Assembly: GCA_902566635.1 (NCBI GenBank)
Contig: CACFJP010000011.1
Span: 1-50,788 of the forward strand
Direction: 5' to 3'
From: an uncultured Bacteroidota bacterium
GTDB lineage: Bacteria > Bacteroidota > Bacteroidia > Flavobacteriales > Flavobacteriaceae
DNA length: 50,788 bases
Under the pieces are notes generated by a model, which was not told the DNA's origin, searched no databases, and saw only the letters and a list, made by a program, of their open reading frames with translations. Numbering within the stretch: the stretch's first letter is position 1; each line of letters begins with the position of its first letter. Both the position numbers and the translations under genes were made by a program. Shown piece by piece: positions 27,233-36,686 of the stretch.

Positions 27233-27249
27233 ACTGACAGGGTGTCAGT
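27233..27249. promoter_or_regulatory. ACTGACA-N3-TGTCAGT inverted repeat, candidate stress operator
   Basis: A perfect 7-bp inverted repeat with 3-base centre. It lies 48 bases from the dnaK ATG and 47 bases from the panB ATG. The same ACTGACA heptamer occurs about 45 bases before lon. The protein that binds it is unknown. Confidence 0.6.
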
Positions 27250-27256
27250 TATCGGA

Positions 27257-27282
27257 TTGTTCGACTATATAGTGTATTTTTG
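27257..27282 (+). promoter_or_regulatory. Candidate promoter of panB
   Basis: TATTTTTG at 27275-27282 fits TAnnTTTG, with TTG at 27257-27259. The 15-base spacing is shorter than usual. The panB ATG is 14 bases downstream. Confidence 0.45.
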
Positions 27283-27296
27283 AACAAATTTATGCA

Positions 27297-28115
27297 ATGT
27301 CTAATTCAGTAAAAGATTTTAAGAGAGTGACTACAAATAGTCTTCGCGAGATGAAAGCTTTTAAAGAGAAGATTTCTATGCTCACTGCATACGACTATTC
27401 AATGGCGACTGTTGTGGATGCTGCTCATGTGGATGTGATTCTTGTTGGCGATTCTGCGTCGAATGTCATGTCAGGTCATGAAACAACAGTTCCAATCACT
27501 CTTGACCAAATGATTTATCATGCTTCGGGTGTTGTGCGAGCCAGCAAACGTGCACTTGTTGTTGTGGATTTGCCTTTTGGCAGCTATCAATCAGACTCTC
27601 AAGAGGCACTTCGTTCATCGATTAGAATTATGAAAGAGTCTGGCGCGCACGCAGTCAAAATGGAGGGTGGAAAAGAAATCGAAAAGTCAATCACCAAAAT
27701 CCTAAACGCAGGTATTCCTGTGATGGGACACCTTGGTCTCACACCCCAATCCATCTATAAATTTGGCACCTATTCTGTGCGAGCTGAGGAAGAAGAAGAG
27801 GCAATAAAACTTCTTTCTGATGCAAAAAAACTAGAAGAACTCGGCTGTTTTGCATTGGTTCTGGAAAAAATACCCTCGAAACTGGCAAAGAAAGTTACAA
27901 AACAGTTAAGTATACCAGTGATTGGTATTGGAGCAGGAGCTGATGTAGATGGGCAAGTCCTTGTGATTCACGATCTTGTAGGATTAACAAACGAATTTAA
28001 CCCTCGCTTTTTACGAAGGTATATGAACCTTTACGAAGACATGAAAAAAGCGATTGAAGAATATGTTTCAGACGTTAAGTCTGTTGACTTTCCGAACCGA
28101 AAAGAACAATACTAA
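27297..28115 (+). CDS. panB: 3-Methyl-2-oxobutanoate hydroxymethyltransferase
   Basis: A 272-residue TIM-barrel enzyme that makes ketopantoate, the first step to pantothenate and coenzyme A. Conserved segments are [39 protein letters not shown] and [14 protein letters not shown], with the catalytic Glu in [11 protein letters not shown]. Length is normal. It is followed directly by rluA with no gap. Its substrate, ketoisovalerate, is also used by LeuA in this window. Confidence 0.97.
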   Translation: MSNSVKDFKRVTTNSLREMKAFKEKISMLTAYDYSMATVVDAAHVDVILVGDSASNVMSGHETTVPITLDQMIYHASGVVRASKRALVVVDLPFGSYQSDSQEALRSSIRIMKESGAHAVKMEGGKEIEKSITKILNAGIPVMGHLGLTPQSIYKFGTYSVRAEEEEEAIKLLSDAKKLEELGCFALVLEKIPSKLAKKVTKQLSIPVIGIGAGADVDGQVLVIHDLVGLTNEFNPRFLRRYMNLYEDMKKAIEEYVSDVKSVDFPNRKEQY

Positions 28116-28784
28116 TTGTTTGCGCTTTCTGTCATTTACGAAGACAACCATATATTAGTTGTCAACAAAACTGCTGGTTTACTTGTTCAGGGTGATAAAA
28201 CTGGCGATAAGTCCCTTATTGATCTTGCGAAAAAATATATCAAGGATAAATATTTAAAGCCTGGGGAGGTATTTTTGGGTTTGGTTCATCGTCTCGACAG
28301 ACCTACAACAGGTGTGATTGTGCTTGCCAAAACTTCAAAAGCACTATCACGACTCAGTCATCAGTTTAAATATAGAGTTGCCAAAAAAATATATCGAGCA
28401 ATTGTTTCTGGAACTCCTAAGCCAAAGGCAACTTTGGAGCATTATCTCAAAAAAAACTCATCGAAAAACAAATCTTTTCACTACCCTAAAAATACCCCAA
28501 ATACAAAGAAAGCTATTCTTCATTACAGTTATGTAAAGCAACTAAAATCATATCACGTTTTAGACATTGAACTCGAAACCGGAAGGCATCACCAGATTCG
28601 TGCCCAACTCGCAGCAGTTGGACTGCACATCAAAGGGGATTTTAAATATGGCGCCAAACGACCTAATAAAAATGGTAGTATTCACCTGCATGCTCGTTCG
28701 CTTACTTTGATCCATCCAACAAAAAAAGAGGAGATGACATTTCTCGCACCAACTCCAAATGATGTGATTTGGAATGCAAGCTAG
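28116..28784 (+). CDS. RluA-family rRNA/tRNA pseudouridine synthase
   Basis: A 222-residue enzyme that isomerises uridine in RNA. The catalytic Asp lies in VHRLDRPTTGVIVLAK, and GRHHQIRAQLA is the second signature. It has no S4 domain and is shorter than RluC or RluD, nearer the RluA/TruC size. The start is a TTG immediately after the panB stop, and there is no in-frame ATG before the conserved VIYEDNHILVVNK. Target site unknown. Confidence 0.88.
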   Translation: MFALSVIYEDNHILVVNKTAGLLVQGDKTGDKSLIDLAKKYIKDKYLKPGEVFLGLVHRLDRPTTGVIVLAKTSKALSRLSHQFKYRVAKKIYRAIVSGTPKPKATLEHYLKKNSSKNKSFHYPKNTPNTKKAILHYSYVKQLKSYHVLDIELETGRHHQIRAQLAAVGLHIKGDFKYGAKRPNKNGSIHLHARSLTLIHPTKKEEMTFLAPTPNDVIWNAS

Positions 28785-30325
28785 CGAATGAGCAAAGACG
28801 CTTTTTCGCGAATGATCTCCCCTATCGAGCGATTTTCAATTTTACTCTCCAACCATGACAATATGTCCAAATACAGAAATGAACGCTTTTCATATGGGTC
28901 ATTTTCAAAATTCTTTAATGACGCGTGTAGTTTGCGAAACGCTTGCTTCAAGTCGCTAGGGTAGATATCAGTCAAACTCCTCAAAAATCGAATGAGCTCT
29001 TTTTGAACTGACTGAAGCTCATCCATTTTTAATAAAAACTTATATGTCTTTTTTAATTGCTTTTCAATTTCATAATCTAAGCCTGCATCATAGTGCGCAA
29101 CGACGTTCAATACTCTTGAAAAACACATTAAATCTTGATGAACTCGAAGGGATTTATCGTCGATAATTAGTTGCAAATATTCGATGCATTTCGCATAATT
29201 TTCAGCACCGAAATAAATACAAGCAATTTTATAATACATGACCATAATATTGTGCTGATCGAGCTGATCGCTGTGCTGAGCCAATCCATCCAAAACATCG
29301 GGAATTAGAGGGACAGCCTCTTGAAAACTGCCCTCTAAAAAGTGAAAATTGATTTTATTGTTGTATTTACCCATAAAAATATAGGGTGAAATATTGTGGT
29401 TTCTCGGAAAGCCGGGCAGTGATATTGTTGACTCAAACCTTTCCAATGCAATTTTGAATTTGGATCGATATTTTAATAAAAATAAAATTTCAAATAAATA
29501 TTGATGACCCCGAATAAAAAATACTGGATGCAAAGCAATCATCTCTGGAGACAAAAAGAAAAGTTCAATCAGCTTGTTTGCAAATTTAAATGCAGAAAGG
29601 AGATCTTGCACAAGAATACTATACAGTAAATAAGAGCTGTAATACCAGTACGTTTGAGACAGGCCTGCAGTTTCCAGTTCAATTTCTTCGATATGCGAGT
29701 CGAAAAACTTTGTAATTTCCTTGTATTCTTTATTATTCTTAACATACCCAAAATGCACATTTTTGGCGTGGAGCATCAAAGACAAACTAGATAGTTTTGA
29801 TTTGGTTAGGTTATGAGAGGCGTTTTCTAAAGATTTATTGACAAGTTCATCGACATAAGCAAAGCTTGTTTTGGAGAGGTATTGCGTCTGCACTTCTTTT
29901 TCAAATTCTAAAGCATGTGACACCACAGCAGTATCGTCCAACTTTTCAGCTTGTGCTTTCACACGCTGAAGCATGAGTAAGCTTTGGTCATAAAGCCCTT
30001 TATTGTATAAAATGTACACATAGTCAAGTTGTTCGCGCAATTGCAGTCTCTTGTTTTTTGTTGAAGCCGATAATCTCAAATTAATTAATATCTGCTTGTA
30101 CAAATGACTTTTTACATTTGAGAGTTGTTCGCGCTTCACAATTTTTGATTGCAAAATCTTTTGCTCATCATAGATATTCATTTTATCCAACAGTTTGAAA
30201 AGAGTAATAAACTTTGTATCGGAATTGGATTGCAATCGATTTGCATAAAGTTTAAACTGTCTTTTTTCTGATTTTGATAAAGATTTAATCAACTGAAAAA
30301 GGGACTCTTTTTGGAAATTACGCAT
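28781..30325 (-). CDS. Conserved-looking helical-repeat protein of unknown function
   Basis: A 514-residue soluble protein, almost all alpha-helical, with spaced Leu, Tyr and Ala that resemble TPR-like repeats (for example YYKIACIYFGAENYAKCIEYL near the C-terminal third). The N-terminal LIKSLSKSEKRQFKLYANR is a basic segment I associate with a large uncharacterised family in Flavobacteriia. No signal peptide, membrane helix or catalytic motif is seen. It has its own start and converges with rluA, overlapping it by 4 bases. Function not known; a scaffold role would fit TPR-like architecture. Confidence 0.75.
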   Translation of the reverse strand: MRNFQKESLFQLIKSLSKSEKRQFKLYANRLQSNSDTKFITLFKLLDKMNIYDEQKILQSKIVKREQLSNVKSHLYKQILINLRLSASTKNKRLQLREQLDYVYILYNKGLYDQSLLMLQRVKAQAEKLDDTAVVSHALEFEKEVQTQYLSKTSFAYVDELVNKSLENASHNLTKSKLSSLSLMLHAKNVHFGYVKNNKEYKEITKFFDSHIEEIELETAGLSQTYWYYSSYLLYSILVQDLLSAFKFANKLIELFFLSPEMIALHPVFFIRGHQYLFEILFLLKYRSKFKIALERFESTISLPGFPRNHNISPYIFMGKYNNKINFHFLEGSFQEAVPLIPDVLDGLAQHSDQLDQHNIMVMYYKIACIYFGAENYAKCIEYLQLIIDDKSLRVHQDLMCFSRVLNVVAHYDAGLDYEIEKQLKKTYKFLLKMDELQSVQKELIRFLRSLTDIYPSDLKQAFRKLHASLKNFENDPYEKRSFLYLDILSWLESKIENRSIGEIIREKASLLIR

Positions 30326-30389
30326 ATAAAAATTTCAAAAAGTTGAATGATGTAAAATTAATTTTGGTAATTCATAAATATACATTTTT

Positions 30390-30416
30390 TTGAGCCATAT
30401 TTTTGATTTAAATTTG
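30390..30416 (+). promoter_or_regulatory. Candidate promoter of leuACDB
   Basis: TAAATTTG at 30409-30416 fits TAnnTTTG, with a TTG at 30390-30392 (16-base spacing). A second TATTTTTG at 30398-30405 also fits the -7 box but has no TTG at a useful distance. No leader peptide rich in Leu is visible before leuA. Confidence 0.42.
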
Positions 30417-30442
30417 CTTATACAATTGTTATATAATTGTTT

Positions 30443-31603
30443 ATGCCAAAAGATAAAGTTCACATTTTTGACACCACTTTGCGTGATGGTGAACAGGTTC
30501 CAGGTTGCAAGTTAAACACTCAACAAAAACTTCATATCGCCATTCGATTGGACGAGTTGGGTGTTGATGTCATCGAAGCTGGTTTTCCAATTTCCAGTCC
30601 TGGTGATTTTCATTCTGTTAAAGAAATTTCAAAGGTTGTTAGCAATGCATCAGTATGTGGGCTCACGCGTGCTGTCCAAAATGATATCGATGTTGCTGCC
30701 CAAGCACTTCAACATGCAAAACATCCAAGAATTCATACAGGAATAGGTACTTCAGATTCTCATATAAAGCATAAGTTTAATTCGAGTCGTAAGAAAATTA
30801 TAGAACGTGCTGTTGGAGCTGTCAAACATGCCAAAAAATATGTTGATGACATAGAGTTCTATGCAGAAGATGCTGGGCGAACAGATAATGATTTTCTTGC
30901 TAAAGTTTGTGAAGAGGTCATCAAGGCTGGCGCAAGTGTTTTGAACATCCCTGACACGACTGGATATTGCTTACCAGAAGACTATGGGGCAAAAATTAAA
31001 TATCTAGTCGAAAATGTAAAGGGAATCGAAAAAGCTATCATTTCTTGTCATTGCCACAACGATTTGGGACTTGCAACTGCAAATTCTATTGCAGGCGCTG
31101 TCAATGGTGCGCGTCAAATCGAATGCACCATCAATGGAATTGGGGAACGTGCTGGAAATACCTCTTTGGAAGAAGTGGTGATGATCATGAGACAACATCC
31201 TCATTTGCAATTGGATACAAATATCAATACCAAACTGTTGTACGATACCTCTCGAATGGTTTCTGAATCGATGGGGATGAGTGTACAAGCCAACAAAGCA
31301 ATCGTTGGGGCAAATGCCTTTGCCCACAGTTCTGGTATTCATCAGGATGGTGTCATCAAGAACAGAGAAACCTACGAAATCATTGACCCACATGACGTTG
31401 GAGTCGAAACCTCTGCAATTGTTTTAACAGCTCGCAGTGGGCGCGCAGCTCTTGCCTATCGTGCCAAAAAAATTGGCATAGAACTGACCAAGTTGCAGTT
31501 GGACAAAGTTTACGAACAATTTTTGAAGTTTGCAGATATACACAAAGAAATCAATGATGATGATATTCCTGGAATTGTTGATCTTGCAAATCTGAGCTCA
31601 TAA
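30443..31603 (+). CDS. leuA: 2-Isopropylmalate synthase, short form without regulatory domain
   Basis: A 386-residue DRE-TIM metallolyase that condenses ketoisovalerate with acetyl-CoA. The catalytic [13 protein letters not shown] motif is near the start, followed by [13 protein letters not shown] (metal His) and SSGIHQDGV. Typical LeuA is about 510 residues with a C-terminal leucine-binding domain; this one ends soon after the barrel and subdomain, so feedback by leucine through that domain is not expected. I use the ATG at 30443, not the TTG six bases before. The operon neighbours confirm the leucine role over homocitrate or citramalate synthase. Confidence 0.92.
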   Translation: MPKDKVHIFDTTLRDGEQVPGCKLNTQQKLHIAIRLDELGVDVIEAGFPISSPGDFHSVKEISKVVSNASVCGLTRAVQNDIDVAAQALQHAKHPRIHTGIGTSDSHIKHKFNSSRKKIIERAVGAVKHAKKYVDDIEFYAEDAGRTDNDFLAKVCEEVIKAGASVLNIPDTTGYCLPEDYGAKIKYLVENVKGIEKAIISCHCHNDLGLATANSIAGAVNGARQIECTINGIGERAGNTSLEEVVMIMRQHPHLQLDTNINTKLLYDTSRMVSESMGMSVQANKAIVGANAFAHSSGIHQDGVIKNRETYEIIDPHDVGVETSAIVLTARSGRAALAYRAKKIGIELTKLQLDKVYEQFLKFADIHKEINDDDIPGIVDLANLSS

Positions 31604-31617
31604 GCAAACCAAATAGG

Positions 31618-32994
31618 ATGGGAAAAACACTATTTGACAAGGTTTGGGACAGCCATGTTGTTGATCAACTCGAAGATGGTCCTAATATCCTTTACATCGA
31701 TAAACATTTGATACACGAAGTGACGAGCCCTCAAGCTTTTTTAGTATTGAAGAACAAAAACATACCTGTTTTTAGGCCAAAGCAAATTGTTGCTACTGCA
31801 GATCACAACGTTCCAACGCTCAACCAACACCTGCCCATAAAAGATAAACTTTCGAGAAACCAAATTGCGCAATTACGAAAAAATTGTGATGAATACAATA
31901 TTGAGCTATATGGTCTCGGCCACCCCTATCAAGGGATAGTGCACGTCATTGGTCCTGAGTTGGGCATCACTCAACCTGGAATGACGATGGTTTGTGGAGA
32001 TAGTCACACCTCAACACATGGCGCCTTTGGATCGATTGCTTTTGGGATTGGCACAAGTCAAGTTGCGCAGGTTTTTGCAAGCCAATGCTTGTTGGTAAGC
32101 AAACCGAAAAGCATGCGAATTACAATTAATGGTAAGCTCAAAAAAGGTGTTCATCCAAAAGACGTCATTCTTTACATTATTGCTAAACTCGGTACAGATC
32201 CAGGAACAGGCTATTTTGTGGAATACGCTGGTGAAGTGTTTGAAAATATGAGTATGGAAGGTCGTATGACAGTTTGCAATATGAGTATTGAGATGGGTGC
32301 TCGTGGTGGGATGATTGCGCCAGATCAAACAACTTTTGACTACATGAATGGAAGAGAATTTGCTCCTTCTGAAGAAGAGTTGGAAGAGAAGATTAAGCAT
32401 TGGCAGTCCCTACCCTCTGACTCTGATGCTATTTTTGACAAAGAATACAGTTTTGATGCTGATGATATTGGCCCAATGGTCACCTATGGAACAAACCCAG
32501 GGATGGGCATTGGAGTTAAAGAGAAAATTCCCTCCTCACAAAACGAATCCTTTCAGAAATCTTTGGCATACATGGGCTTTGATCAAGGAGATACGCTCAA
32601 CGGTTTGCCTATCAATTATGTATTTATTGGGAGTTGTACAAATTCTAGAATCGAGGATTTTCGGGTTGCTTCTGACTACATCAAAGGAAAGAAAAAAGCA
32701 AAGAATGTCAATGCGTTAATTGTTCCAGGCTCACAGCAAGTTGCAAAACAAATACAAGATGAGGGCTTGGGAACTATTTTTGAGGAGGCAGGATTTGAGA
32801 TTCGACAACCAGGGTGTTCGGCATGTTTGGCGATGAATGATGATAAAATTCCTGCAGGAGAATATTGCGTTTCAACATCCAATCGAAATTTTGAAGGTCG
32901 ACAAGGCCCTGGTTCGCGCACAATTTTAGCAAGCCCACTCACTGCTGTTGCTGCTGCCATTGAAGGGAAAATTGTCGATATAACTCAACCATAA
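31618..32994 (+). CDS. leuC: 3-Isopropylmalate dehydratase, large subunit
   Basis: A 458-residue aconitase-family subunit that, with LeuD, isomerises 2- to 3-isopropylmalate. The 4Fe-4S cluster Cys are in FIGSCTNSR and [24 protein letters not shown] and the C-terminal [11 protein letters not shown] are standard. Its TAA overlaps the leuD ATG (TAATG), so the two subunits are coupled in translation. Confidence 0.97.
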   Translation: MGKTLFDKVWDSHVVDQLEDGPNILYIDKHLIHEVTSPQAFLVLKNKNIPVFRPKQIVATADHNVPTLNQHLPIKDKLSRNQIAQLRKNCDEYNIELYGLGHPYQGIVHVIGPELGITQPGMTMVCGDSHTSTHGAFGSIAFGIGTSQVAQVFASQCLLVSKPKSMRITINGKLKKGVHPKDVILYIIAKLGTDPGTGYFVEYAGEVFENMSMEGRMTVCNMSIEMGARGGMIAPDQTTFDYMNGREFAPSEEELEEKIKHWQSLPSDSDAIFDKEYSFDADDIGPMVTYGTNPGMGIGVKEKIPSSQNESFQKSLAYMGFDQGDTLNGLPINYVFIGSCTNSRIEDFRVASDYIKGKKKAKNVNALIVPGSQQVAKQIQDEGLGTIFEEAGFEIRQPGCSACLAMNDDKIPAGEYCVSTSNRNFEGRQGPGSRTILASPLTAVAAAIEGKIVDITQP

Positions 32995-33584
32995 TGGAAA
33001 AATTTACGCGTTTACAAGAAACAGCCGTTCCCTTGGAAATCGAAAACGTGGATACTGACCAAATTATTCCTGCTCGATTTCTAAAGGCAACCGATCGAAA
33101 AGGCTTTGGAGACAATCTCTTTCGTGACTGGCGATATGACAACAAAAATAACCCCATTTCTGATTTTATTTTGAATGACCCAACCTACACTGGATCCATA
33201 CTAATCGCTGGTAATAACTTTGGCTGTGGGTCAAGTCGTGAGCATGCTGCTTGGGCATTGACTGATTATGGCTTTAAAGTTGTTATATCAAGCTTCTTTG
33301 CAGATATTTTTAAAGGTAATGCCCTGAACAATGGCTTACTCCCCATTCAATTAAATGAAGGGCATCTGCAAATAATTTTTGAAGCTATGAAAGAAAACCC
33401 CAAATGCGAATTTATTATTGATTTGGAACAGCAATTCGTTCAAATTCCATCGATAAATTTTCATATTGACTTTGAAATCAACTCCTACAAAAAGAATTGT
33501 TTAATTCATGGATATGATGATATTGATTATCTGATCAACAACAAGAACAAAATAGAAGAATTTGAAAAGAAAAGAAATGCATAA
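32994..33584 (+). CDS. leuD: 3-Isopropylmalate dehydratase, small subunit
   Basis: A 196-residue swivel domain that pairs with LeuC. Signatures are [32 protein letters not shown] and the LPIQL segment. Length is normal. It overlaps both leuC and leuB. Confidence 0.97.
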   Translation: MEKFTRLQETAVPLEIENVDTDQIIPARFLKATDRKGFGDNLFRDWRYDNKNNPISDFILNDPTYTGSILIAGNNFGCGSSREHAAWALTDYGFKVVISSFFADIFKGNALNNGLLPIQLNEGHLQIIFEAMKENPKCEFIIDLEQQFVQIPSINFHIDFEINSYKKNCLIHGYDDIDYLINNKNKIEEFEKKRNA

Positions 33585-34638
33585 AAACATTGCTGTTTTA
33601 GCTGGAGATGGCATTGGCTCAGAAATCATAACTGAAGCGATAAAAGTACTCCAAGCAGTTGCAAAAAAATACCACCAATCCTTCACATACGAACATGCCC
33701 TAATTGGTGCTGTAGCAATCGATGAAACTGGCAATCCATTGCCAGACAAAACACTTGAGATTTGCAAGTCGAGTGATGCTATCTTGTTTGGTGCGATTGG
33801 TGATCCAAAATATGATAATGACCCCAATGCAAAAGTACGCCCAGAACAAGGCCTGCTAGCGTTGCGTAAAGCATTAAACCTCTATTGTAATGTTCGTCCT
33901 GTCACTATTTATGACAGTCTTATCGATAGTTCTCCTTTGAAACGAAATCGAATTGAAGGAGTTGATTTGGTGATTTACAGAGAGCTGACAAGTGGGATTT
34001 ATTTTGGTGAAAAAAAGGAGACGAACGACAGGGGGTTTGCATCAGATTTATGTGCCTATAACAAAGAAGAAATTTTACGTGTTGCTCACCTAGCATTTAA
34101 GGCCGCTGGAAAACGAAAAAATAAGCTAACTTTGGTTGATAAGGCAAATGTCCTTGCCTCTTCTCGTCTTTGGAGAAGTGTTGTGACAGAGCTTCACAGC
34201 AGCAAATATAAACATATTGATCTTGATTTTTTGTTTGTCGATAACGCAGCCATGCAAATGGTGTTGAACCCTGCACAGTTTGATGTTATTCTCACTGGAA
34301 ATCTATTTGGTGATATCATTTCTGATGAAGCGAGTGTCATAGGGGGATCAATAGGGCTTTTGGCATCTGCCTCAATAGGAGATCGTTATGCGATGTTTGA
34401 GCCAATACATGGTTCTTTCCCACAAGGCAAAGGCAAAGGAATTGCCAACCCAACTGCAACAATACTATCTGCAGCTATGATGCTCGATAATTTTAATATG
34501 GTTGAAGAAGCAAATGCTATTCGTGTTGCAGTTCAGAAAACGATTGACAACAGTGTTGGCACTCTTGACTTATACCCAAAAAAAAGCTTTACAACGTCAG
34601 AAGTAGGTTCGTATATAAGTAATATTATTTCCCAATAA
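33577..34638 (+). CDS. leuB: 3-Isopropylmalate dehydrogenase
   Basis: A 353-residue NAD-dependent dehydrogenase that oxidises and decarboxylates 3-isopropylmalate to ketoisocaproate. It shows [10 protein letters not shown] at the start, the substrate Arg region [13 protein letters not shown], a catalytic Lys in [20 protein letters not shown], and the metal Asp in [13 protein letters not shown]. The ATG at 33577 overlaps leuD by 8 bases; the upstream TTG at 33562 is inside leuD and not conserved. A terminator follows at once. Confidence 0.96.
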   Translation: MHKNIAVLAGDGIGSEIITEAIKVLQAVAKKYHQSFTYEHALIGAVAIDETGNPLPDKTLEICKSSDAILFGAIGDPKYDNDPNAKVRPEQGLLALRKALNLYCNVRPVTIYDSLIDSSPLKRNRIEGVDLVIYRELTSGIYFGEKKETNDRGFASDLCAYNKEEILRVAHLAFKAAGKRKNKLTLVDKANVLASSRLWRSVVTELHSSKYKHIDLDFLFVDNAAMQMVLNPAQFDVILTGNLFGDIISDEASVIGGSIGLLASASIGDRYAMFEPIHGSFPQGKGKGIANPTATILSAAMMLDNFNMVEEANAIRVAVQKTIDNSVGTLDLYPKKSFTTSEVGSYISNIISQ

Positions 34639-34668
34639 AAAAAGCGCTAAACAGCACTTCTTTTTTAG
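34636..34668. terminator. Bidirectional terminator between leuB and rpsA
   Basis: Arms AAGCGCT (34642-34648) and AGCACTT (34653-34659) with loop AAAC. On the minus strand the stem is complete with one G-U pair and a long T run (rpsA end). On the plus strand it has one C-A mismatch but is also followed by T (leuB end). Confidence 0.78.
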
Positions 34669-34686
34669 ATAGATAAAGAACTTAAG

Positions 34687-36528
34687 TTAATCCTCGCTAT
34701 CTTCCTCATTCATTTTCTTTTTGAGATTGGCAAGAGCGTCAATATCACCCAAAGTCGAAACTTCCTTTTTGGCGACTTTCTTCTTTGATTTTTTAACGAT
34801 TTCTTTTTCCATCTCCGAATGAACAGCGCTATGGGATAGCACAACACGCTTGTAGTCTTTGTTGAATTCAATCACTTTAAATTCTGCGGACTCTCCTTTT
34901 TTTAATTTATTCCCATCCTCTTTTTCAAGAAAACGATTTGGAACAAAAGCAGTGATGTGTTCATTGAGAACAACTGTTGCCCCTTTGTCAACTAGCTCAT
35001 GAATAGATGATTCAATGACTGTACCCTCAGCATATTCACTTTCATACTTATTCCAAGGATTTTCTTGCACTTGCTTATGACCTAAGCTGAGTTTTCGTCC
35101 TTCAACATCTAATTCTAGTACCACCACTTCTAAGTCCTGACCAACAGTAACCACCTCTGATGGGTGCTTTACCTTTCTAGTCCACGACAATTCAGAAATG
35201 TAGATGAGTCCATCGATTCCTTCTTCAAGTTCGACAAATACGCCAAAGTTTGTGAAGTTTCTAATCACTCCTTTGTGTTTCGATCCAACAGGGTATTTGG
35301 AGGTAATATCGGTCCATGGGTCTAGCGTTAGCTGCTTCATACCCAAAGACATTTTTCTCTCCTCTCGATCAAGAGATAAAATAGAAACCTTAACCTCGTC
35401 ACCAACCTTTACAAAGTCTTGTGCCGAGCGCATGTGGGTACTCCACGACATTTCAGACACATGAACAAGACCCTCAACACCAGGTGCGACTTCGATAAAT
35501 GCACCATAGTCAGCAATGACAGCAACTTTACCATCAATCAAATCTCCTTCTTTGAGGTCTGCACTGAGGGCTTCCCAAGGATGCTGGCTTAGTTGTTTTA
35601 CACCTAATTGAATACGTGATTTATCATCATCAAAATCAAGAATAACAACATTTAGTTTTTGATCGATTTCTAAAATCTCACCTGGATGATTGATTCGATT
35701 CCATGACAAGTCAGTGATATGTACAAGTCCATCAACACCACCTAAATCAATAAATACACCATAGGAGGTTATATTTTTGACAATTCCTTCAAGCACCTGC
35801 CCTTTTTCAAGCTGAGATATGATTTCTTTCTTTTGCTCTTCAATGTCTGCCTCGATAAGTGCCTTATGAGATACTACAACGTTCTTGAACTCATGATTGA
35901 TCTTCACAATCTTAAATTCCATGTTTTTATCCACATACTGATCATAATCACGTATTGGTTTCACATCGATTTGAGAGCCAGGCAAAAACGCCTCAATCCC
36001 AAATACGTCAACGATCATACCCCCTTTGGTGCGGCACTTTACAAAACCTGTTACGACTTCGCCACTGTCATGTGCATCGTTGACACGATCCCAAGCTTTT
36101 ATCACGCGAGCTTTCCGGTGGGATAAAACAAGTTGTCCGGTTTTATCTTCTCTGATGTCAACAATCACTTCAACAGTGTCACCAACCTTTAGGTCAGGGT
36201 TGTATCGAAATTCATTTAACGAAATAACACCCTCAGATTTTGCATTGATATCAATAATTGCCTCACGATCAGTCATGTGTGTGACTGTTCCTTTAATTAC
36301 ATCCGTATGCTGTGTGTCCACAAAATTTTCGTGAACAAGCTTTTCAAATTCTTTATATTTTTTCTCATCAACAACCTCTGCTGCTTCTTGATAAGAAAGC
36401 CAATCAAAATTTTCTAAAAATTCTTCTGGAGATTGTTTTTGAGACTGATCTTCTGCTGTCTCTTCAATATTTTCTGGGGTCTCAACTTCTTCAACTTGAG
36501 GCTCTTTGTTTACATGATCATTTGTCAT
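34687..36528 (-). CDS. rpsA: 30S ribosomal protein S1
   Basis: A 613-residue RNA-binding protein with six S1 (OB-fold) repeats after an acidic N-terminus (about 70 residues, rich in Glu). Repeats lie near 76-145, 160-230, 246-316, 331-401, 416-488 and 503-572; GVFIDLGGVDGLVHITDLSW and GVFVELEEGIDGLIYISELSW are the clearest. A basic KKSKKKVAKK tail and acidic end follow. S1 guides mRNA onto the 30S subunit, which matters more in Bacteroidota because Shine-Dalgarno pairing is little used. The upstream region has a perfect-spacing promoter and a foldable leader, suggesting autoregulation. Confidence 0.97.
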   Translation of the reverse strand: MTNDHVNKEPQVEEVETPENIEETAEDQSQKQSPEEFLENFDWLSYQEAAEVVDEKKYKEFEKLVHENFVDTQHTDVIKGTVTHMTDREAIIDINAKSEGVISLNEFRYNPDLKVGDTVEVIVDIREDKTGQLVLSHRKARVIKAWDRVNDAHDSGEVVTGFVKCRTKGGMIVDVFGIEAFLPGSQIDVKPIRDYDQYVDKNMEFKIVKINHEFKNVVVSHKALIEADIEEQKKEIISQLEKGQVLEGIVKNITSYGVFIDLGGVDGLVHITDLSWNRINHPGEILEIDQKLNVVILDFDDDKSRIQLGVKQLSQHPWEALSADLKEGDLIDGKVAVIADYGAFIEVAPGVEGLVHVSEMSWSTHMRSAQDFVKVGDEVKVSILSLDREERKMSLGMKQLTLDPWTDITSKYPVGSKHKGVIRNFTNFGVFVELEEGIDGLIYISELSWTRKVKHPSEVVTVGQDLEVVVLELDVEGRKLSLGHKQVQENPWNKYESEYAEGTVIESSIHELVDKGATVVLNEHITAFVPNRFLEKEDGNKLKKGESAEFKVIEFNKDYKRVVLSHSAVHSEMEKEIVKKSKKKVAKKEVSTLGDIDALANLKKKMNEEDSED

Positions 36529-36634
36529 GAATAATTGTTTTGTATTCTGTTGCTTTTAGAGAATTAACGCCGAGCAACAAAAGGAGTTCATGTGCAACAC
36601 TAAGGGGTATTCTCTACAAAACGTGCCCCTTAGG
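36529..36634 (-). promoter_or_regulatory. rpsA mRNA leader with two hairpins and complementary loops
   Basis: Predicted leader of about 106 bases. Hairpin 1 pairs CTAAGGGG (36633-36626 region) with CCCCTTAG (36607-36600). Hairpin 2 pairs GTTGCT (36578-36573) with AGCAAC (36554-36549). Loop 1 contains TAGAGAAT (36616-36609) and loop 2 ATTCTCTA (36564-36557), which are perfect 8-base complements and could kiss. A tiny ORF runs from ATG 36591 to TAA 36556 (11 residues). Likely a regulatory RNA for S1; no known family is claimed. Confidence 0.6.
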
Positions 36635-36639
36635 GTGTG

Positions 36640-36669
36640 CAAAAGTAAGCCTTTTCAATAGACAAGCAA
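36640..36669 (-). promoter_or_regulatory. rpsA promoter
   Basis: On the minus strand TTG (36669-36667), exactly 19 bases, then TACTTTTG (36647-36640): an ideal match to the Bacteroidota TTG-N19-TAnnTTTG promoter. It lies downstream of cmk and gives rpsA its own transcript. Confidence 0.8.
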
Positions 36670-36686
36670 ATATTTAAGTAACAAAA

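Noticed and set aside
27185-27296. CIRCE element at dnaK
   Set aside because: No TTAGCACTC/GAGTGCTAA repeat is present; the inverted repeat seen is a different sequence.
28785-28830. Short stem with T run after rluA as terminator
   Set aside because: Only a 4-bp stem with a long loop, and it lies inside the opposite gene.
32676-32960. Long antisense ORFs inside leuC, fumC and other strong genes
   Set aside because: They are shadows of the codon pattern of the real genes, without family features or promoters.
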